Assembly: GCA_009760855.2 (NCBI GenBank)
Contig: WPIO01000109.1
Coordinates: 1,080,501-1,140,500, forward strand
Length of the DNA stretch: 60,000 nt
Reading direction: 5' to 3'
Source of the DNA: Cristatella mucedo
Lineage: Eukaryota > Bryozoa > Phylactolaemata > Cristatellidae
Shown here: piece after piece, positions 11,455 to 42,500 of the stretch
How positions within the stretch are numbered: position 1 is the first letter of the stretch
Layout of the letters: every line of letters starts with the position of its first letter
Notes under the pieces: model-generated
Database searches by the model: none
Told to the model about the DNA's origin: nothing
The model's input: only the letters and a program-made list of their open reading frames with translations
Program-made: the position numbers and the translations under genes

Positions 11455-11620
11455 GATAGTTGCTATGACTGCTACTGTTGATGCTGCTTCTGCTGCAGCA
11501 GCAATCACTTCTAATGCTGATGCTGATTTTGCTGATGCTGTCACTACCACAGCTACTGATGCCCTGCTGCTTCAGCTGCTGCTGCCAATGCTGCTGCTGC
11601 TGTCCTGCAGCTTCAAGGAT
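11455..11620 (+). repeat. Imperfect GCT/GAT trinucleotide-rich tract
   Basis: A run of GCTGCT, GATGCT and similar triplets with scattered interruptions. The alanine- or leucine-rich translations in different frames are products of the repeat. Confidence 0.6.
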
Positions 11621-12061
11621 TCTTCATGTCTACAGCCACTATAGGAACCTTAGACGACCGGATACTTCTAGAATCACTCAGCACTCTTTCAATATTAAAA
11701 AATGTAGTGTTTCAAAGAAAAGTTGGGCTCATTCATAAAAAAACTAAATCACCCACGAAGACTAAACTATTTGATATCTGCCGCTGCTGTTGCTTGCAGC
11801 TTGGTGTATGGGATACACTGAGCCTGTCCGGCTGTGACCACAGCCCAATCAGGAATGTCCCAGGTGACTTTTTCGGCTCGGTCTTGGACTGGCACAGCCG
11901 ATCTTGGACAGGCACCACAAAAGTGTACAAAAGCAAACAGCTCATTGCTGAGCAGCTGATAGCATCACGTGCGAGTGAAGCAGTGAGCCGACAACTGCTT
12001 CCACGAGGCTTGTTTCGTCCTCACTCAGGCCATGAACTCGATCGGTGTCGATCAGCTACTT

Positions 12062-12190
12062 GTTGAAAACGGCTAATTTGTATTCATTGAAGGGAGAGCA
12101 GAAAACATTGTAAGCCCATGGCACGAAGTATTAGTCAACTACCTGATGGGGATCAATATGCAAAAGAAGTGCTACAAACCAAGACTGCCA
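12062..12190 (+). repeat. Repeat R3, copy 3
   Basis: Contains GAAAACGGCTAATTTGTAT, GGCACGAAGTATTAGT and TGATGGGGATCAATATGC, paralleling 8722-8850 (GGCACGATGTATTAGT is written there as CACGATGTATTAGT). Confidence 0.55.
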
Positions 12191-12377
12191 CACAGTCGCA
12201 CTGCGCAGACAGGCCCATTCACCCATGAAAGAGGTGGTACGTTCGAGCAAGGCGACAAAGTGGCGACCACTAGCCAAAACAAGGAGGCTACTGCTGATAC
12301 TCCATCGGCAGCAGCACCGGCCGCATGCCGTAGTTGCAGATGCTGAACTGCCCGTGGTCGTTGTAACTCGCTGTCAG

Positions 12378-13165
12378 TTCCGGCCTCTCATGCCTCTCTC
12401 TCTCGAAAGATAGTTTTTTCCTCATGCACATGAAGCAACACTTCAAATATGTTATTCTCTTATACTCAATCCTTGGCAAAGATTCTTACGAGTTTGAATT
12501 CAGTTAACTTGATTGAACCTTCGGCTGATAGCCATTATTGCAAGCTGACCCTGTGCTTGTCACCTTCATCTCAGTTCTGCTTGTTGTCATTGGGCATGCT
12601 ACTGCTAATCCTTCGAACATGCTACTTTCAGAGCATATTCACAGTGCCGAGAAATAGATTAAAGTTCTGTGAGAGCCTGGACATATGAATTAACTTTTAG
12701 CCAACATCTCTTGACCGTGTAGTCCTCGGTCGTGATACTGACCCTAAGCGAAGACAGTTCTGTCTGAGCACCAGATCAACTACCATTACAATAGCGATCC
12801 TTTGTGGAGCCTTGAACAGGGTAGGCAGTCTAGCCTTCAGCGAGAGACTGAGGATCAAAAATTCCCTTAAACGAAACCCAGCCCCTAGCTTTCAAAGAGG
12901 GGCACAAACATATCTCTAATGACAGCTGGAAGGTAGGCACATCAAAGGGGAGTTTTATGGTGGGGTGAGGGCTTAAGGAATAATCATGGCAGAACACGAC
13001 AAAAACCACCTAAGGGCAATGTGAAGCGAACCATAAACAAAGCTAGAGAGCCGGAATCCGACCGGGATTGAGACAGCGTAAGATCTACAGGTGTGGTTGG
13101 AGAACAAGCAGACAGCAGCTTGCACCAGTTCTGCAAGGTCATTAGTGTGGGCACAGCAGTCAAGG
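12378..13165 (+). repeat. Repeat R2a, copy 2 (contains an old LINE 3' tip)
   Basis: Collinear partner of 7865-8640. The LINE-related 3' UTR portion is about 12540-12685, with GCTGACCCTGTGC, TTGTTGTCATTGGGCATGC and GCCGAGAAATAGATT. The remainder ends with GAGAACAAGCAGACAGCAG near 13101-13120. Confidence 0.6.
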
Positions 13166-13406
13166 CTGAGTGGCTACTCAGTGCACTGAGAATGCTAGGC
13201 TGTGGCTGTAAGGCTACGACTGAAACCTTGCTCCGGCTATGGCTCCAACTGCAGAAACTCGGGAGAATGTGTTGATGCTATTGCGGCCGAGAATTAAATT
13301 AGTGTCAACCTGCTAAATCCAAGCAAGCGACAACTTTGGTGAGTGTAAAGTGTAGCAAAAGCCGCAAAGCCTTAGCACGAGGCAGTAGTCAAGTTTACCC
13401 GTGGCA

Positions 13407-13508
<102 letters not shown>

Positions 13509-13514
13509 CTACAT

Positions 13515-15075
13515 AGCAACGAAAATGCTGAAGATGTGACACAGTTGTATGCGAATTTTGATTCTAGCAGTCTGCAGTGGAGTGGATGCCAGTGCTATAT
13601 CAGTCTAATGACAGTTGCCTAAATACTTGCTTTTTGCTATAAGAAGCTATAGGAAGCAGGTAGCATGGTTCGGAGATCGGGATTCAATGCCGATTCTACG
13701 GGTCTTGTTTCATTTAACGTTTTGCCACTCCCATCATTTGCTAGGGTTGAACATCAGGAGCTTGCATACATAACACGCTTGCTGTCGCCCTTAATTCGCC
13801 AGATATATATTCTTCATATAATCTGATATTAAAGCTTGCTATCTTTAAATTTGATTATAGCAAACCTTGAGATTACTACCGATTCCTCTTGTCTAGGTAT
13901 TAGGAACCGAATACGCAATTTTAGATGATTTAGACCGCATGAATAGGTGAATTGAACTTTAGGCTTCAAAGATAATGGTAGGCTAAGCATGGTACTATAT
14001 ACAGTGTAGGTAGATGCTACACACTATCTGCACATTGACTGCTCTAGGTTTCACGAAACGTACTAGTTAATTAAAACGTGGGATTCTTGATTACTGCCCA
14101 TACTTAGCTAACATCAGTATACCAACGTTTTATTGAGGCAGCAACCATGAGTTGCTAGCCTTTTAAGCCGTACCGGATCTAACGATATTTAGTAAGTGTA
14201 TCTTCGAAAAACATACCAAAATATGAATAGGTTTGTGGCTAGTAGCTGTATGAGTATGAGCTAGGTTTGTGTGAGCAGGCAAAGCTTGTTTTTAGTACAT
14301 GAATAAAGTAGGTGTTGGATCCCTTCTGGTGACCCGTATAATTAATCTTTTTCTAGGCGTGTAGCTGTTGAATATATTGGTAAGCAGTGTAGATGGAGCT
14401 TACATGAGTATATCGACAGCTACAATCCGTTTACCGTTCGGGAATGATGTGAGCGCCTAAGAGATGAATAGGCATACTAACGATTTGGCTGAGCCAGGTT
14501 CGGCAATAAATTCAAGCATACTTCGGCTAGTTGAAATATGTATTGGGTTTCAAAAGATGCTGCAGCCATACAACTCAATTGTTAAGTATTTTTGTGAATT
14601 AAAAAGCAAGCATTAATAAAACTAGTGCACCAAATTTCAATAAGTGGCTTAGCCTTTTGTCGTAGGCGTCTCATGGAATCACAAATGGCGTGAATAAAAT
14701 GCTGTTATCCGATGGTATTACCTAGGGCCTTGGCTGCCAAGAAAGTAGTGAGTACTTGCAAGAGCTGCTTTACCCAGGTGGAGCCTGCAAAAGTATTAGG
14801 GCTCACTTCAGCTTGCTGCTCCAGCTGCATGAGGTCAAAATGCAAATGAACAGTAATCTCTCACTATGCTAGTATGAATACATTGCCTACATTAGTTTTC
14901 CGAGCGGCCCCTGCTGGCAACAAATTTGTTATCCTTATAATTTAATATCCATGGTAGAGCTCGATTTAGCAGTAGGCATACCTGAAATTGCACGGCCACT
15001 GAATACAAAGCAGAAGTTATTGGCCCATTCAAGTCGTAAAAAGTGAGTAATAATATGGACCTTCTTTTTTGCATT
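13515..15075. other. Unassigned, no gene recognised
   Basis: No open frame with a recognisable domain, no microsatellite and no matched repeat. Confidence 0.5.
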
Positions 15076-15109
15076 TTCTTATAATAATAATAATAATATT
15101 GCACTTGAT

Positions 15110-15149
15110 AAAGCGCCCTCAGAGAATTTAATCTCTTTCTAGGCGCTTT
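15110..15149 (-). other. LINE 3'-terminal stem-loop
   Basis: An outer 8-bp stem (AAAGCGCC 15110-15117 pairs with GGCGCTTT 15142-15149) encloses an inner 5-bp stem (AGAGA 15121-15125 with TCTCT 15132-15136). The same hairpin sits just before the (ATT)n tail in nearly every LINE tail in the window. In L2-type elements a 3' hairpin of this kind is what the reverse transcriptase recognises; that role here is inference. Confidence 0.75.
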
Positions 15150-15314
15150 ACATTTGCTGCAAAGTGATATGCAATAGAATAGTAAGTAAAATCATGCTTG
15201 AAAAACAAACGAAATGAATAATATGGTTAGGGGTAACATGCACAGGGTCAGCATGCAAATGTGGTTAGTGGCAGCATGCACAGTGTCAGCAAGCATAAGC
15301 ACATCAAGGACGAA

Positions 15315-15950
15315 TCACAGGGACCCACTAAATGCTGTCCTAAATAGGTGTGTTTTTAAGTTTCTTTTAAATGTGGTCAGGTCAGGGGATGTTCTGACGC
15401 AGGTCGGGAGGAAATTCCAGGCTTTGGGAGCATACGAGCTAAATGCACGGTCTCCAAAGGATTTAAGGTTTGTACGAGGTATTTCCAGACTGTTGGATTC
15501 CGAGAAGCGGGTGGTACGATGCTTGGCCTGATGGGGTAGTATATCTGAAAGATAGGCTGGAGCCATAGAATGAAGAGACCTAAAAGTGAGCGACAAAACC
15601 TTGAAGTCAATCCGTTGCCTCACTGGTAGCCAGTGCAGGTCTGCGAGAAGTGGAGTAATGTGGCAACTGCGACGCTCACGACAGACAAGCCTAGCTGCAG
15701 AGTTTTGCACCAGCTGCAATCGCCTGATCGCACAGGCTGGTAGGCCAGTAAGCAGTGAGTTGCAGAAGTCGAGACGGGATGTCACGAATGCATGGACCAA
15801 CTTGGACGTGGTATCGTTATCTAAACAAGCCCTAATTTTAGCAATGTTATGAAGCTGAAAATAGGCAGATTTGACTGTGGAGCTGATGTGGTCGTCTAAC
15901 GAGAGGTCGCTTTGGAATATGACACCTAGATTTCGAGCTGATTCAACTGG
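15315..15950 (-). pseudogene. LINE ORF2 C-terminal segment (post-RT domain), open
   Basis: Roughly 212 uninterrupted codons of the region downstream of the reverse transcriptase core. Family hallmarks are LDFCNSLLTGLP, RLQLVQNSAARL, HITPLLADLHWLPV, FKVLSLTF and KRNLKTHLFRTAF. These are widespread in CR1/L2/Jockey-group ORF2 proteins. The catalytic RT motifs lie upstream of the truncation point, so this cannot make active enzyme. The 12 or so N-terminal codons of the open frame (15951-15986) are flanking sequence. Confidence 0.85.
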
Positions 15951-16039
15951 AGTTCGATGACTAAACCCATCTCTTGTCTCTCTCATCTCTCATGGTCATC
16001 TTACTACCAATCAATGGTTAGGGTCATATCTCAGTGTGT

Positions 16040-16153
16040 TCGGATTTAGGAGTATTGATGTGAATTGAAAAAACATTCATGGAGCCAGTCAAGTATAGTG
16101 TCATTCAGGGCTCTGTGATTGGTCCGGCTATTTTCACTGCTTGCACACACACA

Positions 16154-16195
<42 letters not shown>

Positions 16196-17250
16196 TGTGA
16201 TTGATATGCAAATCTAGGCCTCCACTTGTAAGCAGATTACACCCAGTTAAGCCTTTACTGTTATCCCTCACCGCCCTCCTGCAATTAAAATTATCTCAAC
16301 TCATTTGCTGCATGTATTGATGGCGTTCACATTGCAACGGCAGCAAACTTTCTTAAACTAATTGATGGTTAAACGAACATAATACTCATTTGCAAACAGA
16401 GTGTGGATCAGAAATTGGATAGGATAACGCTAAAAAACGACTCGCCCACCATATTGCCTTTCGAGTCTGTACAAAATATATGTGTTCTGTTCATAAGTGA
16501 TATTTAACTAGACAACCACATACTTTCAGCTATATCACATCTCTACAATTTGGCCTTACATCAACAGGGATACTACATGTTGATTGGTTCCTGCATTTGT
16601 GACATCCCGTACCGATTTCTGTAACTCAGGGTTTGCTGGTCTACCGGCTTGTGAATTCAGGACTTTGCAGTTGTATTATAACTCGGCAGCTATGCTTGTC
16701 TATGGTAAAAATCTTAGTTGCCACGTCACACCTCTTCTAGCCCACCTGCATTGGCTCCAAGTCAAGCAAAGCTGTAAATTTAAGGATTTGTTACTCACAT
16801 ATAAATAATTTTATTCTTCGTCTCCAAATTACTGATAAAATTCACTCCCAATCCAGGCAAAGCATTGTACCACCATCTATTCAGAATCTAATTGCTTACC
16901 CTTATCTCTTAGGAAGCCCAAATCTTTGGGAGACCAAGCCTGTATGCTCGAAAAGCAGGGGACTCACTTCCGACTGGCTTCACGATACCGCCTAGTTCAT
17001 GATATTTGAAAAGAAGCGAAGCTATTTAATAGAGGATTCACTGGTCAAATGAGTTCATCCAGTGTGCTTATGCATGCTGACACTGTGCATGCTACCACTA
17101 ACCATATTTGCATGCTGACCTTATGTCGGTCAGGACTTACAATGTTATGCTTGTTGTCATTTAGCATGCTACCACTGAATATTCAACTATGCTCTCTATC
17201 AGCAAATTTAGAAATCCATAGGAAGAGACTGAGTTCTATGAGGAACATAT
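16040..17250 (+). mobile_element. CR1/L2-like LINE, old diverged copy
   Basis: Aligned by eye to the copy at 51240-54025. It has the RT motif region (KYSVIQGSVIGPAIFT instead of VPQGSVLGP) near 16090-16135, the GCTGATGTGATTGAT block after a CT microsatellite, remnants of the C-terminal domain at 16570-16810 (HVTPLLAHLHWLQVK) and a 3' UTR ending near 17245 without a clear ATT tail. Stops and indels are frequent. Confidence 0.75.
16151..16190. repeat. (CT)n microsatellite inside LINE copy
   Basis: About 20 CT units lie exactly between the conserved GPxxFT motif and the GCTGATGTGATT segment of the host LINE. It expanded within, or replaced part of, the element. Confidence 0.95.
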
Positions 17251-17365
17251 AACAAACGTACTAAACCGGACCTTTCAATTATGCCACGACTGGCATCAAC
17301 AAATCGGTAATCGCACATAATCTCGTTTCTCATTTCTTGCCTTTGACAGCTGACTTCGATGTCCT

Positions 17366-17455
17366 GATAATAATAATAATAATAATATTGCACTTGATAA
17401 AGCGCCCTCAGAGAACTTAATCTCTTTCTAGGCGCTTTACATTTGCTGATAAACG
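17366..17455 (-). mobile_element. LINE 3' tail fragment
   Basis: Only the last ~90 bp of the LINE is present: (AAT)n, TTGCACTTGATAAAGCGCCC, the full stem-loop and ACATTTGCTG. It could be a severely truncated LINE insertion or the tail of a SINE that has lost its head. Confidence 0.8.
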
Positions 17456-17744
17456 TAATGGAAGCACCAACCGTGTGCCTTCGTCTGTTCTTCTTGAAGT
17501 TATAAAGAGATTGTATACGAATAATGGCTTGAGAGAATATTCCGAAAACCATTTTATTGTGGTTTTGTACGTCAGCCTTAACAAGCTTTGTTTAAGTCAT
17601 CTGATTACTCAGGAAGCTAAGCATTACTTTTTACAAAACTTTTCTACACCGGTTTGTTCGCTATAGTTAGCTTCTTGGGTAATTGTTCCTCTAACCGATC
17701 ATTTTTACGAGTGAGGAGCCTTGATATAAAATATCATTCAAAAA

Positions 17745-17880
17745 TTTAATTCAATTATATAGCGCTCGAAGAGAACTCAATCTCTACTCAGGTGCTTCAC
17801 ATATGCATCGGAGCTCGAGCCCACGACCTCAGTCAGACCGGGGTCGGGGCGAGCACCTTAACCGCTGGACCAAAACTGGA
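17745..17880 (-). mobile_element. tRNA-derived SINE-B with LINE-like 3' tail
   Basis: Read on the minus strand, a tRNA-like head comes first: an A-box-like TGGTCCAGCGG near 17874, then a B-box-like GGGCTCGAGCTCC near 17826. It runs straight into GTGAAGCACCTGAGTAGAGA and TTGAGTTCTC, which is a version of the LINE 3' stem-loop. It ends in an AT-rich tail. This is the layout of a SINE that uses LINE machinery. A second copy is at 20745-20865. Confidence 0.7.
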
Positions 17881-17974
17881 TCTAAAGCAATTAACCGTTT
17901 ACCTAAGATCCTTGTGAATTGCCCCTGTGCATGCTTAACATATGCTCACAGTTAAAGTGGGGTGGGTCTGAACC

Positions 17975-18175
17975 CCCATGGAAGATATGAGCTGCAGTCA
18001 AATGTCCAGATCAAACGTCATCTACTCTCCTGCTGCAGAATATGAAGCATTCTTTCTTGACGTCCTGAGCTGCTGCATTCACGGCAGTCACTACATCAGC
18101 TGCACTCCTGACTCGGCTATTCTTCTCACTTTGTCTTGTATGGGTGAGATAAGGTTGCTGGCTATTGAATGCATA
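17975..18175 (-). repeat. Repeat R1, copy 3 (inverted, diverged)
   Basis: The reverse complement contains AGCAACCTTATCTCACCCAT, GAGTCAGGAGTGCAGC, GTAGTGACTG, CAGCTCAGGAC and GCAGCAGGAGAGTAG, in the same order as the plus-strand R1 copies. The open frame on the plus strand is a by-product. Confidence 0.5.
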
Positions 18176-18460
18176 CCGAAAGGTGGTTAGGCATACAATG
18201 GTGTCATTTCATATGAGAGTTAGATGGTTTAAAAAGTTTCGGAAGTTATATGCAAGCTCGTCGGTGGACAATTGAGGAAATTAGCTATTCATTTGCAAAG
18301 TTAGCTAAAGCTCAGTCGAGCTGTTCGGCACTGCTAGATGTTCTAAAAGTGCTCATATCTACACCAGGATGCAAAATGTAAGATTATACTGGGGTCGGAT
18401 CAGACAAGTGTCGTGGTTGGGAAGGGTAGTTTTCTCGAGAGGCTCCAAAGAAGTACTCAC

Positions 18461-37730
<19,270 letters not shown>

Positions 37731-37966
37731 CTCTGCTCGTTGAAGGATGCTGAAAAAATAAGCCATTCGGAGTAATCTGCTCCTCGAGCCAAGCATTTGT
37801 AGAAAGATTGTCAGGCGAATGAACGTTTGGAATCTATTTAAAGTTCCTAAAATTGATTGAAATCTCTGAGGCTGCCATATCAAAGTTTGCTATTATTCTG
37901 TATATGCATGGGCAGAGGGAACAGAGTACCTTCACGAGGTATGGCTACCTGGCGTCGAGGTCAACA

Positions 37967-37974
37967 TATTTATA
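37967..37974 (-). promoter_or_regulatory. Candidate TATA box of the oxidase gene
   Basis: TATAAATA on the minus strand, about 237 bp upstream of the chosen ATG. It would place transcription start near 37940. In that case the 5' UTR would contain upstream ATGs, and a non-coding first exon farther away remains possible. Confidence 0.3.
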
Positions 37975-37999
37975 AGACTCCTAAGCACTGAATACTTGT

Positions 38000-38790
38000 T
38001 CCTGCTATTGGCTTAGAATTTTATTTTAGAAAGCATTTTTATATATCACTATATCCAAACCAAAATTGTGATGGGCTAAGACATTATTATTACACTGGGT
38101 GAGCAAACTCGACCGATGAGCTGTACCAGTCGGTGTGGTTATATAAGCAAGGATTTGCATAAACCATAAGAAAGCTACAAACCATAGCCTGCTAGATTAA
38201 TCTCTCGCGAAACATTACCAGCTAACAAATCTTCTATATAGATTGGTTTTTCCTATCTTAGTTGAACAAAACAGCTTCAAAATATCAATTTAATGTTGAC
38301 TAAATACAAAGCTGGCAATGAATTGTAAGTCTTACTTAGAGGCATTATGGTAGCCCACCATCTTGACGAACTTTGAAAAGGCTTGGTGAAAGTCTAGCTA
38401 CTTGACCATGTCAAATAGAGGAGAGAATCAATCCAAACGTCCACATGACTTCACTCCAGGACCTTCATTTTCAAAGGTCATAAAATTTATACCTAGAACA
38501 CTTTGCATTTGGCCGTTCCGGTAAAGTGAACACGAACATTCATGTGTCTCTTACAGAGAAGGTTAACGTGGGATCCTGAATATCTAGATCACCAGAATTT
38601 CATATTATTCTTTCAAGTAAACGGTGTTATGCATGATAAAAGACAGAGTGGCTTGCAGGGTATCTTGCAGTTTCCAGCTACGAAGTGATCACCAGAGTCG
38701 GGTGATGACAGCCATACGGAAGCGAACATGCTGTGTCATTGGGGCTAGGGAAATAATATGAGCAGTCCTGTTTGAAACGAAGTGTATAAG
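38000..38790. other. Unassigned upstream region of the oxidase gene
   Basis: No open frame of note and no matched repeat. It could hold regulatory sequence, but nothing specific is visible. Confidence 0.5.
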
Positions 38791-38794
38791 AAAT

Positions 38795-39560
38795 TACATG
38801 AGCTCCACAGTCAAGTCTGCCTACTTTCAGCTACAAACTTTCTAAATTTTGGGCTTGTTTAGGCAGGTCCATTGCGTCTAGATTGGTCAGTGCAAGTTGC
38901 AAAATCCCACCTTGACGTCTGCAACTCATTGCTAACTGTTCTACCAGCCTGTGCACTCAGGCTCGTACAGCTGGTGCAGAACTCTGCAGCTAGGCTTGTC
39001 TGCCGTGAGCTTGGCAGTTGCCACATTATATCACTTCTAGCCAAGCTACACTGGCTACCAGTCAAGCAATGGATCGACTTCAAGGTATTGCCACTGCCTT
39101 GTAGGTTCCTTCATTCTTTGGCTCCAACCTACATATCCCATATACGGCCCCACCAGAGTTAGCATGGTACCTCTATCTTTTCGGAATCTAACTTTTTACC
39201 CATACCTCGTACAAACATCAAATCCTTTTGATACCGTGCTTTTAGTTGGTATGCTCCTACAGAGTGAAACTCACTTCTAACATGGGTTACCACATATCCT
39301 TACTTGTCCACATATAAAATGAAACTAAAGACGCATCTATTGGTGGATCCCAGTGGTTCATCCCGTATGTTCTCCTGCTTGCTGACACTTTGCATGCTGC
39401 GACAAACCACATTGGTATTCTGACCCTTTCTATGCTACTTATACCCATGTTGTGCTTGTTAGCATGCTACCACCATCCACTCGATCGTGCTCCCTTTGCA
39501 GCAAACGAATAGTGCCTAGAAAGAGATATATTTATCTGAGGGCCTAAATCAAATAGATTA
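38795..39560 (+). mobile_element. CR1/L2-like LINE, 3' portion, diverged
   Basis: ORF2 C-terminal domain remnants (CCACAGTCAAGTCTGCCTAC; LVQLVQNSAARLVCRE; LLAKLHWLPVKQWIDFKV) with frameshifts, followed by the 3' UTR and a weak stem-loop (GTGCCTAGAAAGAGAT) ending near 39560. Confidence 0.85.
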
Positions 39561-42500
39561 TTTTTATGATATCAAATGACCCCAATACAGTTACCTAAAC
39601 ATTATAGATAAATGAATTAACGATTCTATGCCATTTTTGTAAAATAGTCATCGTGTTTCCTATTGCGTCTTCAAAGTGAATTTGTTTCTTGACAAACATT
39701 ATGAAGCGACTCGTTTTGTATAGCAGCACGAGACTTAGCTTCGCAGGTTGAAATATTAGCAAATCAGACGATCATTTTATCCTGTACGACTTTTCAATCA
39801 AATCTTACAAATGTAATGACTTTTAATAAACTAGCAGACTTCTTAGTTATTCAAGCTATCTGCATAAAATCCTTGTAGCACTGATTGTCACTGCCAGCCC
39901 AAGTCAGGGTCATTAGTATCTGTAATAATGGCAGACACATTACGGTTACGTCAATGCTGATTAACACCTACAGGTCAGCCGAGGTACCTGAACATGCTTA
40001 TGTGCACGTACTTACACTTGTAACCAACTTACACTCTTGACAAGGATAGTTATTGTCTCTTGAACCCAAAGAGCAAATACTCCCTGAGGGCTTTATTCTT
40101 GCAGACGAACCCGTAGCACTGAATGAATTGCAATGCATTCGTGGAATTAATGAAGCTTCCTAGGCTAATTCTTAGGAGACTTTTTTAAAGAACCTATCGG
40201 GATGCGTTTGAATGTCACGTGATGACTTGATTCTATGAATTGAAGAATTTTATCTATCAGTAGTCGGATGCATGGTCTATTTTTGTCTCAGTTGGCCAAG
40301 GGTGACACATATATCCGTGAGTGGTAGTCGAAGTTAAGCAAGAAACCAGTGGCAACTTGTTTCCCAATCAAGTTCGGTGAGTGAACCTGTCAGAGCAATC
40401 TGGCCACTGCCTAACCTAAGCGAAAGATCCCGCTGAGTTCTTAAGTCACCGTATCGGTGCTTTGACAGAGAGCCGGCAGCAAAAGCGGCAACTGTCGGCT
40501 GGACACCAGACAATCGTGTTGTCCACAAAGCAGCCTAAAAGTTACTTCGCCAGATTGGTGCCTTCGGGTTTGAGTTTGAAAAGCCTTGCAGTCGCTCTGT
40601 ATTTGCGAAAAGAACTTATCTTACACGGTAAGTAATTTTAATTAAAAATAATTTTAATTTTTTTAGTAATTGAAGTAAGAAAATAATTCTAGTAATTTTG
40701 GACTATCCCTTCCAGACAGCACTACAGATTACACGGCCATTAGGGAGCTGGCTGCCTATGCAGGCATTCACAGGGTGCCAAACTTATCTGCCCTGATCTG
40801 CCCACTCAGTCGGCATAGTTATGATAAGAGCGATAATGATCATAACAGGCTTGCATGCCACCATAATAGAGGTAGATGTATTCGTTGACACTTTGTTTAT
40901 CAAGGAACAGAAAAACCTTCCATGTCATTTGCTATATTGTCAGCTATTCCAGCATGCACGAGAGCACAATTGCAGCATTCACAAGTTTACTTAATGGAAC
41001 TCGGCTAGTGTTGAAGTGAGGTTCATTACATTCACGAGTTTGCTTGCTAAATAGAAACAAGCGGAATGGAATTACTGTGTGATTTATTATACAGCTCTAG
41101 ATGTACGCATAGTGTCATTATGATCCTATCGAATGCATGCCGAGTGTTGGGAACACATTCACTGAGCATGAGCTTCTGATATCTCTAAACAGCTGTCAGC
41201 TGTGTAGTCCAAGGAGCGACAAGACAAAGCTAGTTTCCTAGTTACCACGATGAGCTGAGCTAGTCTGCATGAAAACGGCTAAAGCTATATGCCGATATGA
41301 CTGAAGGTCATCAAGTGCCGATTTACTTCATGCTCATGCAATCTACGACCATCTGGAGAGGGTTATTGGTTAGAGGAGTCTCCTAAAGATATCAAACTAC
41401 TTTGAGGCAAGGTACAGCCTATTGAATAGAGTCGGGGACTGGACACTAGAATCGCAAAGGATGTGGGCTTGAAAAAGCTAGTATTTCAGATCTTTTAGTA
41501 AGATTAAAAACTTAAAGCGAACTTAAAACACGCGAAATGACTAGCAGTCAATGCACTGCATCCCGTAGCTTGCCACTGTAAGCCAAAGACAAGTGAAAAG
41601 TGCATGCTAACTAAAAAGATCGGGAAGGGATTTTCCGGAATATGCGAAGTGTCAACAAAGATGTTTACCTCTATTAGAGTGTTAAGCAAACTGGTTATGA
41701 TAAGTATTACAGTTATGATTCATTCAAATTAGCTTTTATAGAATAGGTTTAGGAACATAACTTTTATTTTGCGAGTAGGTTTGCCGTAGGCTTCACTGTG
41801 CCTCAAACTGCTTAGGTAAGCAGGGTAGAGTATCCGATTATTTGCGTAAGAGCTTAGTCGAAGCTTCTCGTGCTCCTGCCTAGCATTCAGCATCAATGCT
41901 GCTGCTCAGTTGCTGTGTTGCTTTGTTGTTTGAGGCAGAGGCTTATTAATGACTTGCCAACTCCTATGCTGCTCTGCCAAATCTTCATTGCACTTATTGA
42001 GGTTAAAGGCAGACATGGATTACTATAGCAAACCGAAAGGAGCTGCATTGTCAGAGACAAGCAAAGAGGGCCTGTGGAGATCTCGCCCCAATACTCGCTG
42101 TGCTAGGGCTCGAATCTGACTGACGGCTCGACTGCATCCTGTCTACTTCATGGTTCCATAGTTGACTGCACCACTGCTGCTGCTGCTGCTGCCATCCGAA
42201 CTCCGTGAGCCGAAGTCAGATAGCTGTCGCCTGATACTCGAGCTCTTGTCTTGCTATAGTGCACGAAAACATGACGCTGACTAGGTTTGCTCCTCCGAAG
42301 AACTGCTCAGGGGTTTGCTGCCTCCCTAAATGCATGGCAGCAGTTCCTTTCACCGGGGAAGGCAAGGAAGCTGAGATGCCAGGGGCTGCATTAGTTGGTA
42401 AGTAGGGAGGCAATTTCAAAGGGGCATGTTTGGGCTATCAGTGACCTCAAAAAACTCCTGACCAGGGCAGTTGGCCCGGCAGGCCTTGCATATTTCATAG

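Larger units (their letters stand above)
15081..15950 (-). mobile_element. CR1/L2-like LINE, young 5'-truncated copy
   Basis: Runs from an (ATT)n tail at 15081-15099 through the terminal stem-loop and 3' UTR to the C-terminal third of ORF2. Similarity to the other copies stops near 15948 (VESARNLGV), the usual 5' truncation of target-primed insertion. The 3' ORF part is uninterrupted, so this copy is among the youngest here. Confidence 0.88.

Noticed and set aside
11381-11738. Alanine- or leucine-rich open frames
   Set aside because: Produced by the GCT/GAT triplet-rich tract.
15586-15852. 88-codon open frame on the plus strand, also found at 47-289 and 33313-33579
   Set aside because: It recurs because the LINE recurs; it is antisense to the ORF2 C-terminal domain.
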